A stretch of DNA of 64,000 nt from Phylloscopus collybita. Its lineage: Eukaryota; Chordata; Aves; Passeriformes; Phylloscopidae. Shown one piece after another: positions 51,556 to 64,000 of this stretch. The stretch spans positions 85,105,001-85,169,000 of the forward strand of contig JAJNNQ010000075.1 of assembly GCA_027886175.1 (NCBI GenBank), in the 5' to 3' direction. A program made the translations under genes and the position numbers. A model generated the notes under the pieces. The model worked only from the letters and a program-made list of their open reading frames with translations. It was not told the origin of the DNA and made no database searches. How positions within the stretch are numbered: position 1 is the first letter of the stretch; each line of letters opens with the position of its first letter.

Positions 51556-54500
51556 GGGAGATACAGCAGAAACAGGCGCAGAGAACAGGCAGCAAAAGAG
51601 CCTCTGAGCCTGACAAGAACAGCAGCTCTGATTTCAATTTACCCTAACCTTCACCTATAAACCATTGTAAATATGAGGGTGGGGGAGAGGTTGCACAGCC
51701 TTTGCAGCTCTCCTTGCATGTGATGCGACAGCCTCCAGCAAAGAGCAAGCAGGCAGCCCGGAGCTGTTAGTACTTCAGGCACTCTCATTTAATCTGCTAT
51801 CGCATGTGAGCTGACACCCTGAGCTCACTGAAATCATTCTACACATAATGCATCCCTAAGCTTTCCAGAGAGCTGTAGTCTCTTCACTACTATCACATTT
51901 TCTGTTTCTTGCTGTCTTTAGGAAAGGGGAAGAATGAAATAAAACTATGCCTGCCTACAGGCTAGAAGCCAACTGACTTTCAATCATTTTAATAGTCAAT
52001 TACAGTCAAGAATATTTGGTTTTCCCCTTCTCCGTATCCTCACGTAAAGATTTGCCCTGCCACAAATCATTTACTGTGGACTTAGAGAAATTGTACACAC
52101 AACTCCCAGCTTAGCAATTAATGTCACATAATAGGCCATCCATAGCCTTTTCTTAAATGAATATTCAGATAACAGAGAAAAAGCAAGCCCTGTTAGTACA
52201 TCTTCAGGTCTGTTTCAGGGCTTGTGTGATAGATTATGTGTAGAGAGGCTTGTGAATGGAATATGAACCAGTTGCCACATAAATAACGATATCAGACTTC
52301 AGCTTTTGTAAACAAAACCATATCAGTGGATTCTGCTTTGATTTTGTTGTAATTAGTTTTAAAAAAACTCTGTAACTGCTTAGCATGTGGCAGCAGAACT
52401 GAAATATATTGATGTTAATAATGAAGTAAACCACTCACTGCCATATCCTGATAAAGTATACTGTCTCTCACTCCAGTGGGTTCACTTTAGGAACAAGATG
52501 CTGTTTAAACATAGTAAGAGTCTAAGCATCTTGTCAAAAGTATTTAAACTTTGTATTAATAGTTGCCAGTCCACAGAAAATCTCAGGTATAAAAGATTTG
52601 CATAGTAAAAAACAAGTTTATGCATAAATAAATTGTGTTCTGGCAGATGTGAAGAAGAAAAAAGTATGAAAAACTTTCTTTCAAATCCAAATTACAGGTT
52701 CTATTAAAATAACCCTTGAATCCCCATCTGAAAAAAATAACCTAGTTAATAAAATTGTTCAGCACTTACTGATAGTTGCTTTGATAAGTGGTGCTGGGAT
52801 TTTTTTGCACTTTATTTTTTATAGTGTCTTTTTTAATAATGTAAAGAACTAATCAAATCTCCCTACTTCAAGAAATACCTCTATTCTTCAGACTTCTGCT
52901 TCCTTTGGAAGCTTCAACAATTACCAATGAGTATCAATTACCTGCAGAAAAAAATAACAGAACTAACTACATCCTGGTGAGTAAAAGGGTCATTCAAATT
53001 CATCTTGATAATTTCCAGTGCTATGCAAATAGCAACAGACATTGTGATGATTCATGTGAGCGAAGTTATCAGCTGAATATTACTCCAGAGAAATTCTTCC
53101 TAAATACAAGTAACATGATTGAAGGTTATGAACAGCAGAAATATGAAGACATTTAGTTTCTGGTTCTGTAAGGAACACTCCCTCTAAAGTACTGCAAGAA
53201 CACATATGCATCAATACAAATACCTGATGTGATCAGACCAGTCTAGCATTGTAAAGATAAGCCTTTATTCATTATCTTATTTCCTTATGGCACTGCTGGC
53301 CTCAATCCAGCTGAGGTTAAAGATGTGTGCAATTTTCAGCCCATCTATAGCTCCATGGTAGCTCTTTGAGGGTAAATTACAACTTGTATATTGTTCCTCT
53401 TGTACTGTAAATAGTATTATAGCAATGTGAAAGCAAAGGATTTATACATTTAAACAAGGTTTGTATGTTTCTTGTTTTAGTTCACCGTACTATTAAATAT
53501 CAGCACTGAGGCCTCTTTCTTCCACTTTCCACCTCTGCAATTGATGCCTGTGTGATTTTGAATGAGCATTGATGGTGGTATGAAGTAGTTAGCACACTAT
53601 AAATTAAGTGCCAGCTGTATTTTACAGCAACATCCTTGTATAGATAGGACTCCAGTGGCTCTTTGAAGAGGTAGATATGCTCAATACCTGTGATTTGAAA
53701 ATGTACTGAAAATATGGAGCGAGAAAATGTGACCACTCAACAGAATGCCCTGCCATTGGTCAGTAATCAGGGCGCATGATCTGAATGCCAGTGTCAAATG
53801 AAACTGAGATGTTGACCAACTGGACAGTAATTTTCACCTTTGAACCATAATAATTTCCTAACACTGATGCATTTGCTAGGCCTCCTTGAAAGTATCTGTT
53901 CCCCCAACTTTTAGTTGTTTAACATGCTCAGTGATGGAGTGGTCATGTAAATAATGTTCTAGAGATACTAGTATATGCAAATCTCACCAATATGAAATGT
54001 CAGCATTTTCAAAGACAGCATCTGGTGCACTTAGATATCATCTGATTAGGAAATTTATGTTGTATGCTGTGAATACATACACACATGTGCCCACAGCCTG
54101 CACCCACAGTTCAGATTCCCCTTACGCTGTAACATAATCTGGTTGCAACATTCTAGCTTCAAGCAATCTGGAAGTATTTTAGGAAGACCCCAGCATAAAA
54201 TGAAGCTCTCAAATGGTAGGATTTTCATCAGGTTGCTGCCAATAGGGTCTGTATTTTCTGCTGTTGAAATTTCAGAGTAACAGGGCTGACCATATGAGAT
54301 GTCAGAATATCAGATGAGTCAAATGTGTGCTAAAGGGAGAGTTTCAAATAAAACAGAAGGTCAGGAAAGATTTTGATAGCTATGACCCTTTTGTCTCCAG
54401 ACTTTTCAGAATAGAAATGTGGTAAGAAATTAGTCGGTGTGAGTAAAATACTGGGTGTGATTACCTGCATATTGGCTAATGTAACATGAGGTGAGGAAGT

Positions 54501-57500
54501 CAAAATTGGAAAAACACACTCCTTTCTGAGTAGTAAAGTGATAGCTAATGTTTGAAGATTATGTATGGTTGGTCCAACAATTTGTCAATAGCTTGTAGCA
54601 GGTCTTTTCATTGACAGCAAGTGTTATCAGAGAGACAGGGAAAGTCAGAAACCTGACTAAGGGAATCTAAGGGAAACCTGACTTCCTTGACTAAGGGAAA
54701 CCTTGAGATAGACCAGATATGGACTGTATTCCATTGAGAAACTAAACTTGAATTACAGGAGAATTTACAGTAGCAAAATATTCAACTGCAACTGCCAGAT
54801 GCGACAGTGTTACTGCTGAATCATATTTCAAGTTATGCTCAAGATCAGAAAACCCCTAAGAATTAACACCCAGACTACTTAGAAACTCAAGTTTCAGGGA
54901 GATCATTGATGTACATATTTAAAAGAGCTGACACTATTTCATAGCCTAGAGGTAGTTCTTTGAGTTTAAGGTTTGCTAAGTACCATTCATCAAGACTTCT
55001 TAGCAGTAGCTGAAAAAATAAGCTAGGTTTATCTAGATTTAGGTGAGCTATTTTAGGCCATTTCACCGGAGAACCAGTGAGCTGTGCCATGTTGGTAGGT
55101 AAAAGTCAGCTGCAGGACAGTATCACATTTTACCTTTTTCCTTAGTTTTCACTGTGGGCTCTGAAGGGAGGATCGTACACGCCCCAATCATAGTGAAAAT
55201 CCTCTACCTCTGCAATGAGGAAGATGAATACTGTCAACAAGATTCATTGAAGGATGAGATATCCCCATGATTTGTAACAAACAATAAGCAATATCACAGC
55301 ATGGTAATTACCTCTCGGATTTTGCAGTTTGGTCTAAGGATCAAGATAATTGAAGAATCACTCTGCAGAAGTATCAGTTTTTGAGCTCTTGCATTGTTTC
55401 TCTAATCTACACATCAAGACACATTGTTGAGTATTAATGTACGTGGCATTAACATATGGTCTAATTACATGAATCTTAAACAGCGGTTTAGAGGAGACAT
55501 CAGTAATTCCAGCTTTATCTGTGGCCTCTTGCTGACAATCCACTCAGAGCCCTCTACAGGGCCTGTAGAGCATTTCTGGTTCCCAATGTCCCACCAGGAA
55601 AATCTCAACGTGTTTGTTTCATTAAAATAAATACCAGGAATATGGGCAGGGAGAGAGTTGAAAATAAACAAAATAGCAGGGCGTCCAGCATTCTTTTAAA
55701 TTATGTGCAAATTATTGTATTAAATTATTTTTCCCATATGAAAGAGGTAGCACTCACCATCTAAGTCACTTACTAACTACATAAGTAATAGGGCTAGTTT
55801 AACCTTGACTGTGAATTTCTCTTGGAAACTTAGTCCATTAGTTTGAATTGACTCTTCAGGGATCTTCACTTCCATGAGAAAATACTGACTAGCCAAAAAG
55901 TGGACTAAACTTGTCAACTAGTAGGCTAGGTAATATTCTCAATGTACAGCTAGGTCAGTCAATCAAAACCTTCTGTTAAGAGAAATATGGCCTCATAGGG
56001 ACTCTGATGCAATGTTGGTCAGTAATGGCTGTCTGAACTTTTTAGAAAATAAATCTAACCTGATTAGCCCAAGCTCTACCACTCATGACCTCATCAAACA
56101 TCTTATACATTTTATCAAATATAGCCTGAAATAATCTTATATGATGAAGACAGGCAAATGTCTGCTGTAGCTCTGCACAACTTTTTCCACTTTGAGGACA
56201 GATTTAAAGGCTCTTCTTCCAGTTGTTTGTAATGTCTCTGTAGCTTCTCTAAAAAATTGCCTAAAAGCTCAAAACTGAGAGTTTTCTTGATGATTTTGTA
56301 GGCTTCTCAAAGTACAGCTACAGAGGTAAGGGCTTTGACACTGCTCTTTGTCTTCAAAGCATTGTTTATCTCCTCGGGTTGAGAAGGATAGATGAAACCA
56401 CACCTATAGCTCTGCTGTGGGAGTCCTTACAAAGACACCCATTTCCTCTGTGCCATGTGGTGAATCATTTTTGTAAATTGCTAGTCAGAATTTCAGAAAC
56501 TTATCAGTGCTTACTTTTTTTATAGTAGTAACTAACCTTTGATCTAATGAAAACAGCATTATTTTCAGACCTATTTGTTTCTTACCTTTAGTCTCTCTGG
56601 AATAATTATTTCTCGGTCAAAGTCCCATAGGATTGAGTTTTAAAAAAAAAAAAAAGCAGTCTCAGGTTGGACCAAGAGAAAATTATATACTTCTTGATAG
56701 TGCTAAACTGCTTCTGTAAGAGTTTATTGAGAATGTCTCTCTGAGAAACCTGGTATAAAGCATTTCCCTAAATCTCTGACCTGATCCCCCACTGGACCTC
56801 CTTCTTCTTATTGAGGGCAGAACAGTGCCTGATCCTTTTAAAGCATCTTTTGCATGTCCTATACATTTACTTGTATTTTAAAGAAAAAAAAGCTCATGTT
56901 GCCAGAAGGTGTATCTCTGAAAGAGTGTTATTCTCCCTCTTTCTACATGCTGAGTTTTTCTGAAACAGAAAAAAAATGCACAATCTTTGATGCACAGTAA
57001 GAGATTCTACTTGGCTTAATTTCATTATTAGGTAAAAAGTCTATTTTTTTATTCAGAAATGGTGCAGAGGAAGCTAACTGTGAATAGGTAGAAATGAGAG
57101 GTGGGAAGAAAATTAGGTGTTTGTAAGAGAACATGAACCTTCTCAGACAAACATTTAATGGCTTAAAAATATTGTTTTGAACAAGACTTTAGCTTATAAA
57201 ATCCCCTTGTGAGAGGCAGATGAACTGAAAAACTTCTCCAATAGAGCAAAACTAATATTGCATTATTCAGACATAAATTTCCTTATGAGTTTTCATTTTA
57301 CACAAATTGTTTGTATGTTCCTAGATTTAAAGTGGAGCCCAGTTCTAGGAAAGCGGTTAAGATGCAGGAAATTGCTACAAGCTATAGGACAGGCTGAGAG
57401 TAGTGTGCAGCTGAATTTAAAATGTCATCAGTTAGAATTCTGCTGCAATTTTCTGCTAAACATTGCCAGTTCACATGGATGGAAATAAGACAGGACTGGT

Positions 57501-60500
57501 GGAACTGTCAGGCTTTCTAATATCACTTTACTGCCACGGAGTGTAAGAGGAAGAAGGGAGAATGCAGGCAAAACAAGCATATTCGTGCTGTGGACACTCT
57601 GGCCCACTAGCAGCAGCTGCTGAAACTGATCTTTGTTTTCTCTGTCTGGAACAAAGAGCAAAGATCAAAGTTTAATTGAAGTCAGCTCCTTTTCCAGTTG
57701 CTCTTCCACCTGCTCCCTCTGCTGGTAAAGTAAAGGCGACCTAAGGAACGGAAAATGAGAGTTAAAGACAAAATGGTGGGCTTGCCCTTTACGTTTTGAC
57801 ATTTTACCGAGAACTGAATTTTAATAACTCATCTTTTACAATACTTCATGTCATTTTGTTTTCGTTGTCTTTACAGGGAGGGGTTGTTTCTTGCAGTTAT
57901 ACTGGAATTCTTTCAAACCTTTTCATAAAACAAAACATCCTGTTGTCCTTTTTAGGTTTAAAAGTTTCCAGAACAAAAATAGTGTAAACCAGTTTCTGAC
58001 TTCAGTGATGGTTTTCATGTGTTGAATTTTTTCCTCTTTTCCATCATGTTCTTAAAGACATCATGGAAAATTACCACCACTTGTTTTTATATATCATAGC
58101 TGAATCTTCCAGGTTTTTTTAAGGATGAAATTCTCTCTGTTTAAAATCTTAAAACCAAATCAAGATATTTGGTGCATAGGAACAATACCTGTCCTCTTTT
58201 CTAAAGGTGAATTTTCACAGTACAGCTGTCATAAAATGTATCAGTCCCACTTGCCCCTTTCTCTCCAACATACTCTTTATTGCATGTCTCATTCCCTCCT
58301 TTGCTCTGGCTCTGGCATTCCTCCAGATGGAGACTGAGCCAATTCATCTCCCTAAACAAGCAAGAATTTTGTTTTGGATTTTGCCAGCTTCATTTTATCC
58401 CATTTTAATGAGGTAGATGAGCTGAGCACAATATCAGAAGACATCAAGATTCAGCTGAGGAGATGGGGCAGTGTCATGAAATGAACATTGAAATATTGTG
58501 CAGCTTTCATGCCAAATTCTGGTGGAATGAGACAGTAAATATTGCTGGTGGATAACACTCGTTCAACACTCTCTTCATGTGAGCAACTGGTCCTTTAATA
58601 GATTTGGATGAAATGTAAAACCTTTGAAATATTTTGATTGAAGCTAGTTGCCAGTAGCATTGGCTAATGAGAAACCTGATGAAAGGCAAAAGGATCTCTT
58701 GCCCTCCCTCACTAGCTCTTTCTCCTAGAAGTTTCTCAGGCTACATATTAAAGGTTCACTACTGTTGTTACAGTGCTCTCCCTAATCACCAGCTAACACC
58801 ACAGCACTCCTTTTTATGCACTCCCTCTGAAAGACCACAATTCTCAAGCTCTTTCTCCCTGATCTTCCCCCAGTTTCATTTTGTCTCAATTGTACTTTCT
58901 GGTGCTGCTTCTGAAGTCTGTGATGCTTCTTTTCACAAGGAGGTTCTATTTTCAGCTTTCCTTGTTCTCAGTGACCAACCGTGCATGCTCACTTTATTTA
59001 ACTTTTTTTCAGCGACATCTTCAGGTATTTTGTCAAAGTCTTTGTCATGAAGTAATAAGAGAGGGTCAGATGCTCCTTGCTCAGCTATCTCTATTACAAG
59101 GATCTGAATAACAGCCTCTCTTTTTTTGTGCTGGATTGTGGAAATAAGGAATGTCCTCAGTAATCTTAATAGGAAAGGCTAGTGCTGCAGAAAAGCATTT
59201 GATAGGTGAGAGATTAATAACATATGGATTAATAACATTTGTATGGATTTTAGGACACAGAGAAGGCAGGCCTTGAGCTCTGCAGTAACTGTCATCTTTC
59301 TATCAATTGCTATGCACTTTCTAAGCATCATGTTAATCTTCAACACAATAACTAGGTGGGCATGGAGGATGCTGGAGAGTTTGATGTACAGCAAAGACCA
59401 GAGCATGAGGAGACTGCTTTAAAAATTCACTTTCTGAAGATGTTATATCACCTAAATGTTCTCAGCAAGCATAAAAGGACATGAGAACAATCAAAGTTAA
59501 TTCTCTTTTTCACTTAAAAAAAATGACTCATGGAAAATATTTTCTATGTGGAATAGGAAGCTGTCTGGAAAAATGATTTTGTACTGTGAAGAGCCTTGTA
59601 CAGGATGTGCTTTACTGTGGCTAAAACTTTTATCCTACATGTTGTCACCTGTGTTAGACACATCCGTGATTTTGTTGTAATTGACATCAATCATTTTAAA
59701 CAGGCCTCTAAATTTACATTGTTTTTTTCTCTCTTTCATTTATAAATAAATGTCCATATCCTTACATGGAACTAGAACAATTACAGAGTTATAGGGACTA
59801 CTAAGGCAAAGTGTTACGCTATCACCAAATTTTGGTTATTTTCAACAGATTTGGGTTGGGGTCTTTTTTAGGATTCCCAATTGGCTATATATATATATTT
59901 ATTTCTTCAGCATCAGCAGATGTTGACTGTATTGAATTTCTTTAAATCTTTTTCTGTCTTTAGATTTCCTGTGTGAACGTCTGACAGTGTATATGCTACC
60001 TCTGTCTCCATTAATACAGGAAAGACGGGAAAGATGGGATTTCTTTTGTGTCTTTACCTGAGCAGTTTCCTATATTCTGTCACCATGTATTTATAATTTC
60101 CACCTTCTTGTTGATCCAGCGGGACTATTTGCTATACACACCATACAGCAACTCCTAATGGTTAGACGTTTTCTAATGTTGAATTCATGGTGATTAGGAA
60201 GATGCAAGGATGAACCTACCAAAATCATGACCATCTGAGAAGCGATTAAACAGGAAACTCCCCTGCATTGTGATTGAAAGGAAATGAGTGGGTGTCAGTC
60301 TAGTGAGTGTTCCATATGAATCAAGCTATAATGGGTCTGTTGTTCAGGTGCCTTAAAGGAGGACTCAGGTTCATCCTTTAAGTCTCTTGTCTGTTGACAA
60401 TTCAGAGGAAAGTAAGCTCACACTTATGCATTCCCAGCCATCCAGTAGAAGATGACTTAAGTGTGAAGCAAATTGATGCAAAAGAGCAAGGGATTTTTTG

Positions 60501-60682
60501 TGGTCCTTAATATTTCTACTGCTCTACTGCAGCCTCTGCTTATCAACTGCCCTTTCCTTTTTCTAATTGTCTGATGCAATAGCCTCTTGTCCTAAATTTC
60601 TTTTGTAGCTCATCTCTTTCAAACCTACAGTCTATAGCTGACCTATTTCTCCTTTTTCAATCTTGGGCAGAGAATATTTTCA
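51556..60682. other. Non-coding stretch, no gene supported
   Basis: About 9 kb of AT-rich DNA. The 51.69-51.86 kb part holds several CpGs and complex text that could be a small constrained patch. Local duplications occur at 54652-54702 ('gactaagggaa' units) and 59212-59238 ('gattaataacat' twice). Short A14 (near 56642) and TA runs (near 59887) are present. Frames up to 127 codons, for example 58667-59050, show no known domain. Confidence 0.55.
54652..54702. repeat. Small imperfect tandem repeat
   Basis: Three related units built on 'ctaagggaa' and 'cctgact' follow each other. A slippage product in unique DNA. Confidence 0.7.
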
Positions 60683-60908
60683 GGGGGGTTTTTTTGGTGG
60701 GTTTTTTTTTGTTGTTGTTGTTGTTTTTTTGGTGGTTCTTTTTTCGGTTGGTTGGTTGGTTGGTTGGTTTGGGGGTTTTTGTTGTTTTATTTTAGGGTGG
60801 GGTTTTTTTGTTGTTTTTGGGGTTTTTTTTTTTTTTTTTGTTGTGGGTTTTTTTTTGTTTGTTTGGTTGGTTTTTTTGTTTTGTTTTTTTTTGTTTGTTT
60901 GTTTTTTG
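60683..60908. repeat. 226-nt almost pure G/T tract with (GGTT)6
   Basis: Only four of 226 bases are not G or T: C at 60738 and 60745, and A at 60789 and 60794. It mixes long T runs, (GTT)n near 60711-60724, six GGTT units at 60746-60769 followed by G5, and GTTT units at the right end. The open frame over it (F/V/G/W rich) is an artefact. The minus strand is A/C-rich, so it might descend from A-rich tails, but no element body was recognised. The GGTT array resembles two-tetrad quadruplex formers. Confidence 0.9.
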
Positions 60909-63900
60909 AGTCTTAAATAATTTTTTTGCCCTCTTACAACACAAGATCAGATTTTTCCATTTGGTTGCTTTGTGAGTTATCTCAACAGCTAATCTTTAAG
61001 GATTTCCCTGACAAACTGTCTCCGTCATTTAAAACAAAATGTGCCTTTTAAAATATCACAGCAATCTGAAGAAGCCCCATGGTGGACATTTGTGTAGGAT
61101 AGATCCCCTTATCTTATTCTTGAATGACTGTCATCAGCATGGGTGAATACAAGATACAACCATAAAAACTTAGGCGTGAAGAGAGAATCCATCAACAATC
61201 CAAAGACTGCTGGAAATGGATACATAATTAATAAGGGATTAGCTGTGCAGGTCTATCCTGACCTGAGTATCATATGCAATGATTTATGGACTATTCCTTT
61301 TATACATCATCACTGGGTTTAATGACTCCATTTCTTTGCCTTTCAAGCACCTTCTTTAAACACAACGATCATTTTTGTGAGTTACAAAGAGAAGAGATAG
61401 TAAACCAAATAAAACATGAAAGAAAATATGTGTTGACTATGTTACTAATATCAAATTTATCTACACATTTAGATTGACACAGAGAAAAGACTTGTCACTT
61501 GTCAGATTGTAAAGCTGGACATGATTTCTTTTCATATCTCCTTCATTACCAATGAATACATTGAACCTAACTTCAGCTTGCATAGTCCAGTCAAATAAAA
61601 AGAACACATATTTAGTTTTATTTAGCATTCTACATGCTTAAATGCTACAGCTTTAAAATGAGGTGCTCCTCTCTACTGTTTTTAAGCCTCATTTAATGTA
61701 TGTATTTGTATGTATAATAATGAATATTTCTTCCAGTGTGTATAAAAAGCATACACATTGTGAAATTACTCTCCCTCTGAAGGACAGATGGAGAGAACCT
61801 AAATAGCAGAATAAATGCCAGAGGTTCCAACAACAGCAGTTAGTGGAAGACCTGGACAGTGCATTAAAAGCAATGCATTTACAATGGAATTGTGATTGGG
61901 ATGAGAGACATGTTGGCAAGAGATTATTCCCAGTTAAAACAACAGCCTTACAGTATAAAAAGAAGGGGGAAAAGAAAAAGAAAAAAAGGTTGCCATGGCT
62001 CACTTTGGCTTCAGACTTGGAGAAATACCCTAAGCATGCTAATCAAATTCTGTTGTCATATGGTAGGAATAAGTGTGCTCTTATGAAAATGGCCTACATC
62101 CAGGTAGGCCCCAGTAGACAGTGATTTATAGTCTGAATTTTACCTGAATGTGAGCTGGATATTTTAGTGAAAGCAGTCAACTCATGTCTTTGAAGGCAGC
62201 ATTTCCCAGCCTATATAGAGAAGAACTGGTTCTACTGGTTCCTGTGGCTGGTGCTCTCAGCTCCACCACACCCATTCCAGGCTCTCTGCACCTCTGAAAC
62301 ATACAAACAGAGATTTTATCTGCTGAAATATTTTCAAAAACACTGGATTTTGGTCCTTCGGGTCACTGGTTTTTATTCCTGGGAAAGTCAGATTATTTGG
62401 ACAGCTATTGCTATCTGCAGAAATCACAATCTCAGAATGACCTAATCTTTTTTAGTGCAGTGATTGCTTTCTCTGAAAATATAGATACATTTTTAAAGCA
62501 TAATATTCATCTCAAATTTTAAAATTCAGCCTGGAATCACTGAGCAGAAGCAGTGCAATTAGGAGTTGGTCACAGTCTGCCAAATTTTGTTACACAAAGT
62601 ACAAATTCACTTCAAACACATTTTCATACAGGCTGCTGTCTTGATCAATCTTGTTGATTCATTGTATGAACTTTTATTGCTCATCAACTGCAGATGTAAT
62701 CCAAGTAAGATTTGATATGATAGGTTATAAATGGATTTTAAAATATTTACTATAAAAGGCAAATCATCATCAAGTGGTTACTGATAAAAACTGCACATTT
62801 CAGAAGCTGTGGGGGAGTGCTGAATTATAATAAGGAGAGAACATCAAGAGAGTGACATGAATTATTTGGTAACCAGCTTCAAGCAAACAAATTGTGTTTC
62901 AGCAAAAACACAAAGGGATATAGGCCTTTAAGAAGGGATATAGGTCCCTTACAGAAGGTGGGACCATAGTATGGAAGGTAATGACTGAAAAAGTTACCTG
63001 CCGGAGGTAATACTAGACCAAAAAAATCTCTGCAGTATAATGCTGTGGTTAATGGAATTAGCACTGGTGTAATCATTGGTACACTGTCTACCAAAATGCT
63101 TTCTATCCAAAATATGCTCAAATAGAAAAATGTTAAATAGTCACTTTGGAAGAGATGCAGATGATTAAAGAAAGAGAAGCATGACTTACAGTGAGAGAAG
63201 GAGAAAAGTTCACTGATGCAGAGGTACATGGTTAATTTGATTGTTGTCTGTGAAAAACATACACTAGAAGGCAGCTCTTACACCTGATAAATGAAATGTA
63301 AGATGATCTAATGTTGAAAGTAACAGCTAGAAATAAAATGAAAATGTCTTGGGATAAGAAAAATAAATACTAGAACATCTAAGAAAGAATTGTAAGGGAT
63401 GTGTCACTGAAAATTTTCAAAGGAAGTATGTTCTTGGATTTGAAGTACGAATTAATTATGAGACTTGTAGCCTTTGTGGCACAGGGAATCAGTAGCTCAA
63501 TATTGTGTCTTACAGTATTCCCTCCTGTGTTTAAAATCTGTGAAGTTACGTTTTTTGTAGATGGATCTACTCACAACGTGATAAACATTTTGAATAGCAT
63601 GATAAATACATCACCAAATATTCATTGCAATAAAAAGTAAGAGGTCTCTAACCACTTTTCTGCACTCACCATTAATTCTCTTTGAACTTGAATGTATTGA
63701 AAAGTGCTTTGAAAACATGTTTATAAAATTATGACAATATATTTTCAATTACTCATCAATCACTGTGAATAATACTGAAATAAAAATAATTCATACACCA
63801 AAAGATTCTTAAATATTTGTCTTCTAATGAAATACTACCCCATAAAAGCACCTTACATAATTCACCAGTGACATTAACCTATGTTTACCCAAAACTTAAA

Positions 63901-64000
63901 AAGATTAAGCAATGGCTTAGACAGCAAGGTTATGGTCACAGTGTGAGAACCCAAACAACATAAATTCAGCCAGTTAAGCTTGTCATAAAGACCACAGAGA
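60909..64000. other. Non-coding stretch, no gene supported
   Basis: AT-rich sequence to the window edge. A 12-base string 'aagggatatagg' is duplicated at 62913-62924 and 62933-62944. Frames reach 116 codons (62879-63229, minus) without known motifs. No RNA gene or mobile element was recognised. Confidence 0.6.

Noticed and set aside
54887..55090. 67-codon minus-strand frame containing 'NMYINDLPE', like a retroelement RT segment
   Set aside because: The resemblance to the '..YINDLP' type RT motif is short and isolated, with no other RT landmarks in order around it.
60663..60920. 85-codon F/V/G/W-rich frame resembling membrane segments
   Set aside because: It is a translation of the G/T simple tract.

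Overview
This 64 kb window looks like vertebrate nuclear non-coding DNA, most likely from a bird. The bird call rests on repeats read directly in the sequence. There are several CR1-type LINE pieces, including 3' ends with the 'attctatga'-like tail. There is one complete solo LTR of a type I recall as common in neoavian genomes. There are no mammalian Alu, B1 or L1 sequences. The base composition is AT-rich with few CpGs, apart from a few short blocks. The LTR family and the clade are recalled from memory and were not searched.

I could not support any intact protein-coding gene, rRNA or tRNA. The open frames are short, overlapping and mostly low-complexity. The only protein homology I recognise is decayed CR1 reverse-transcriptase or linker sequence. 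The window is therefore probably intergenic (a gene-poor stretch) or the inside of a very long intron. The sequence alone cannot separate these.

Layout: 1-3.3 kb is unique sequence with an AT microsatellite, a T/G tract (2192-2250) and a CpG-retaining block (2350-2690). A CR1 3' end lies at 3335-3565, an old SINE/LINE relic near 7.9 kb, and a plus-strand CR1 ORF2 relic at 8640-9255. A CR1 tip is at 12718-12756 and a minus-strand CR1 RT relic at 16120-16570. The 20.6-25.7 kb part is the richest in unusual DNA: a conserved-looking block, a (GAAAAA)17 array, a C-rich quadruplex candidate, a CpG-bearing block, a 550-nt pure purine tract in three phases, an ancient CR1-like LINE relic and a 22-C run. 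A solo ERV LTR with target-site duplication occupies 31309-31870. A conserved-element candidate sits at 36530-36820, and two MIR/tRNA-SINE-like relics at 38430-38995. A GC-richer block is at 43150-43530 and a second conserved-element candidate at 44410-44950. A perfect 13-bp inverted repeat is at 45835-45861, a minus-strand CR1 at 51160-51555, and a 226-nt almost pure G/T tract at 60683-60908.

No genes act together here. What function the window has, if any, is more likely in candidate cis-regulatory blocks than in coding sequence. I found no convincing new biological system. The best leads are the polypurine tract, the CpG-retaining blocks and the palindrome.
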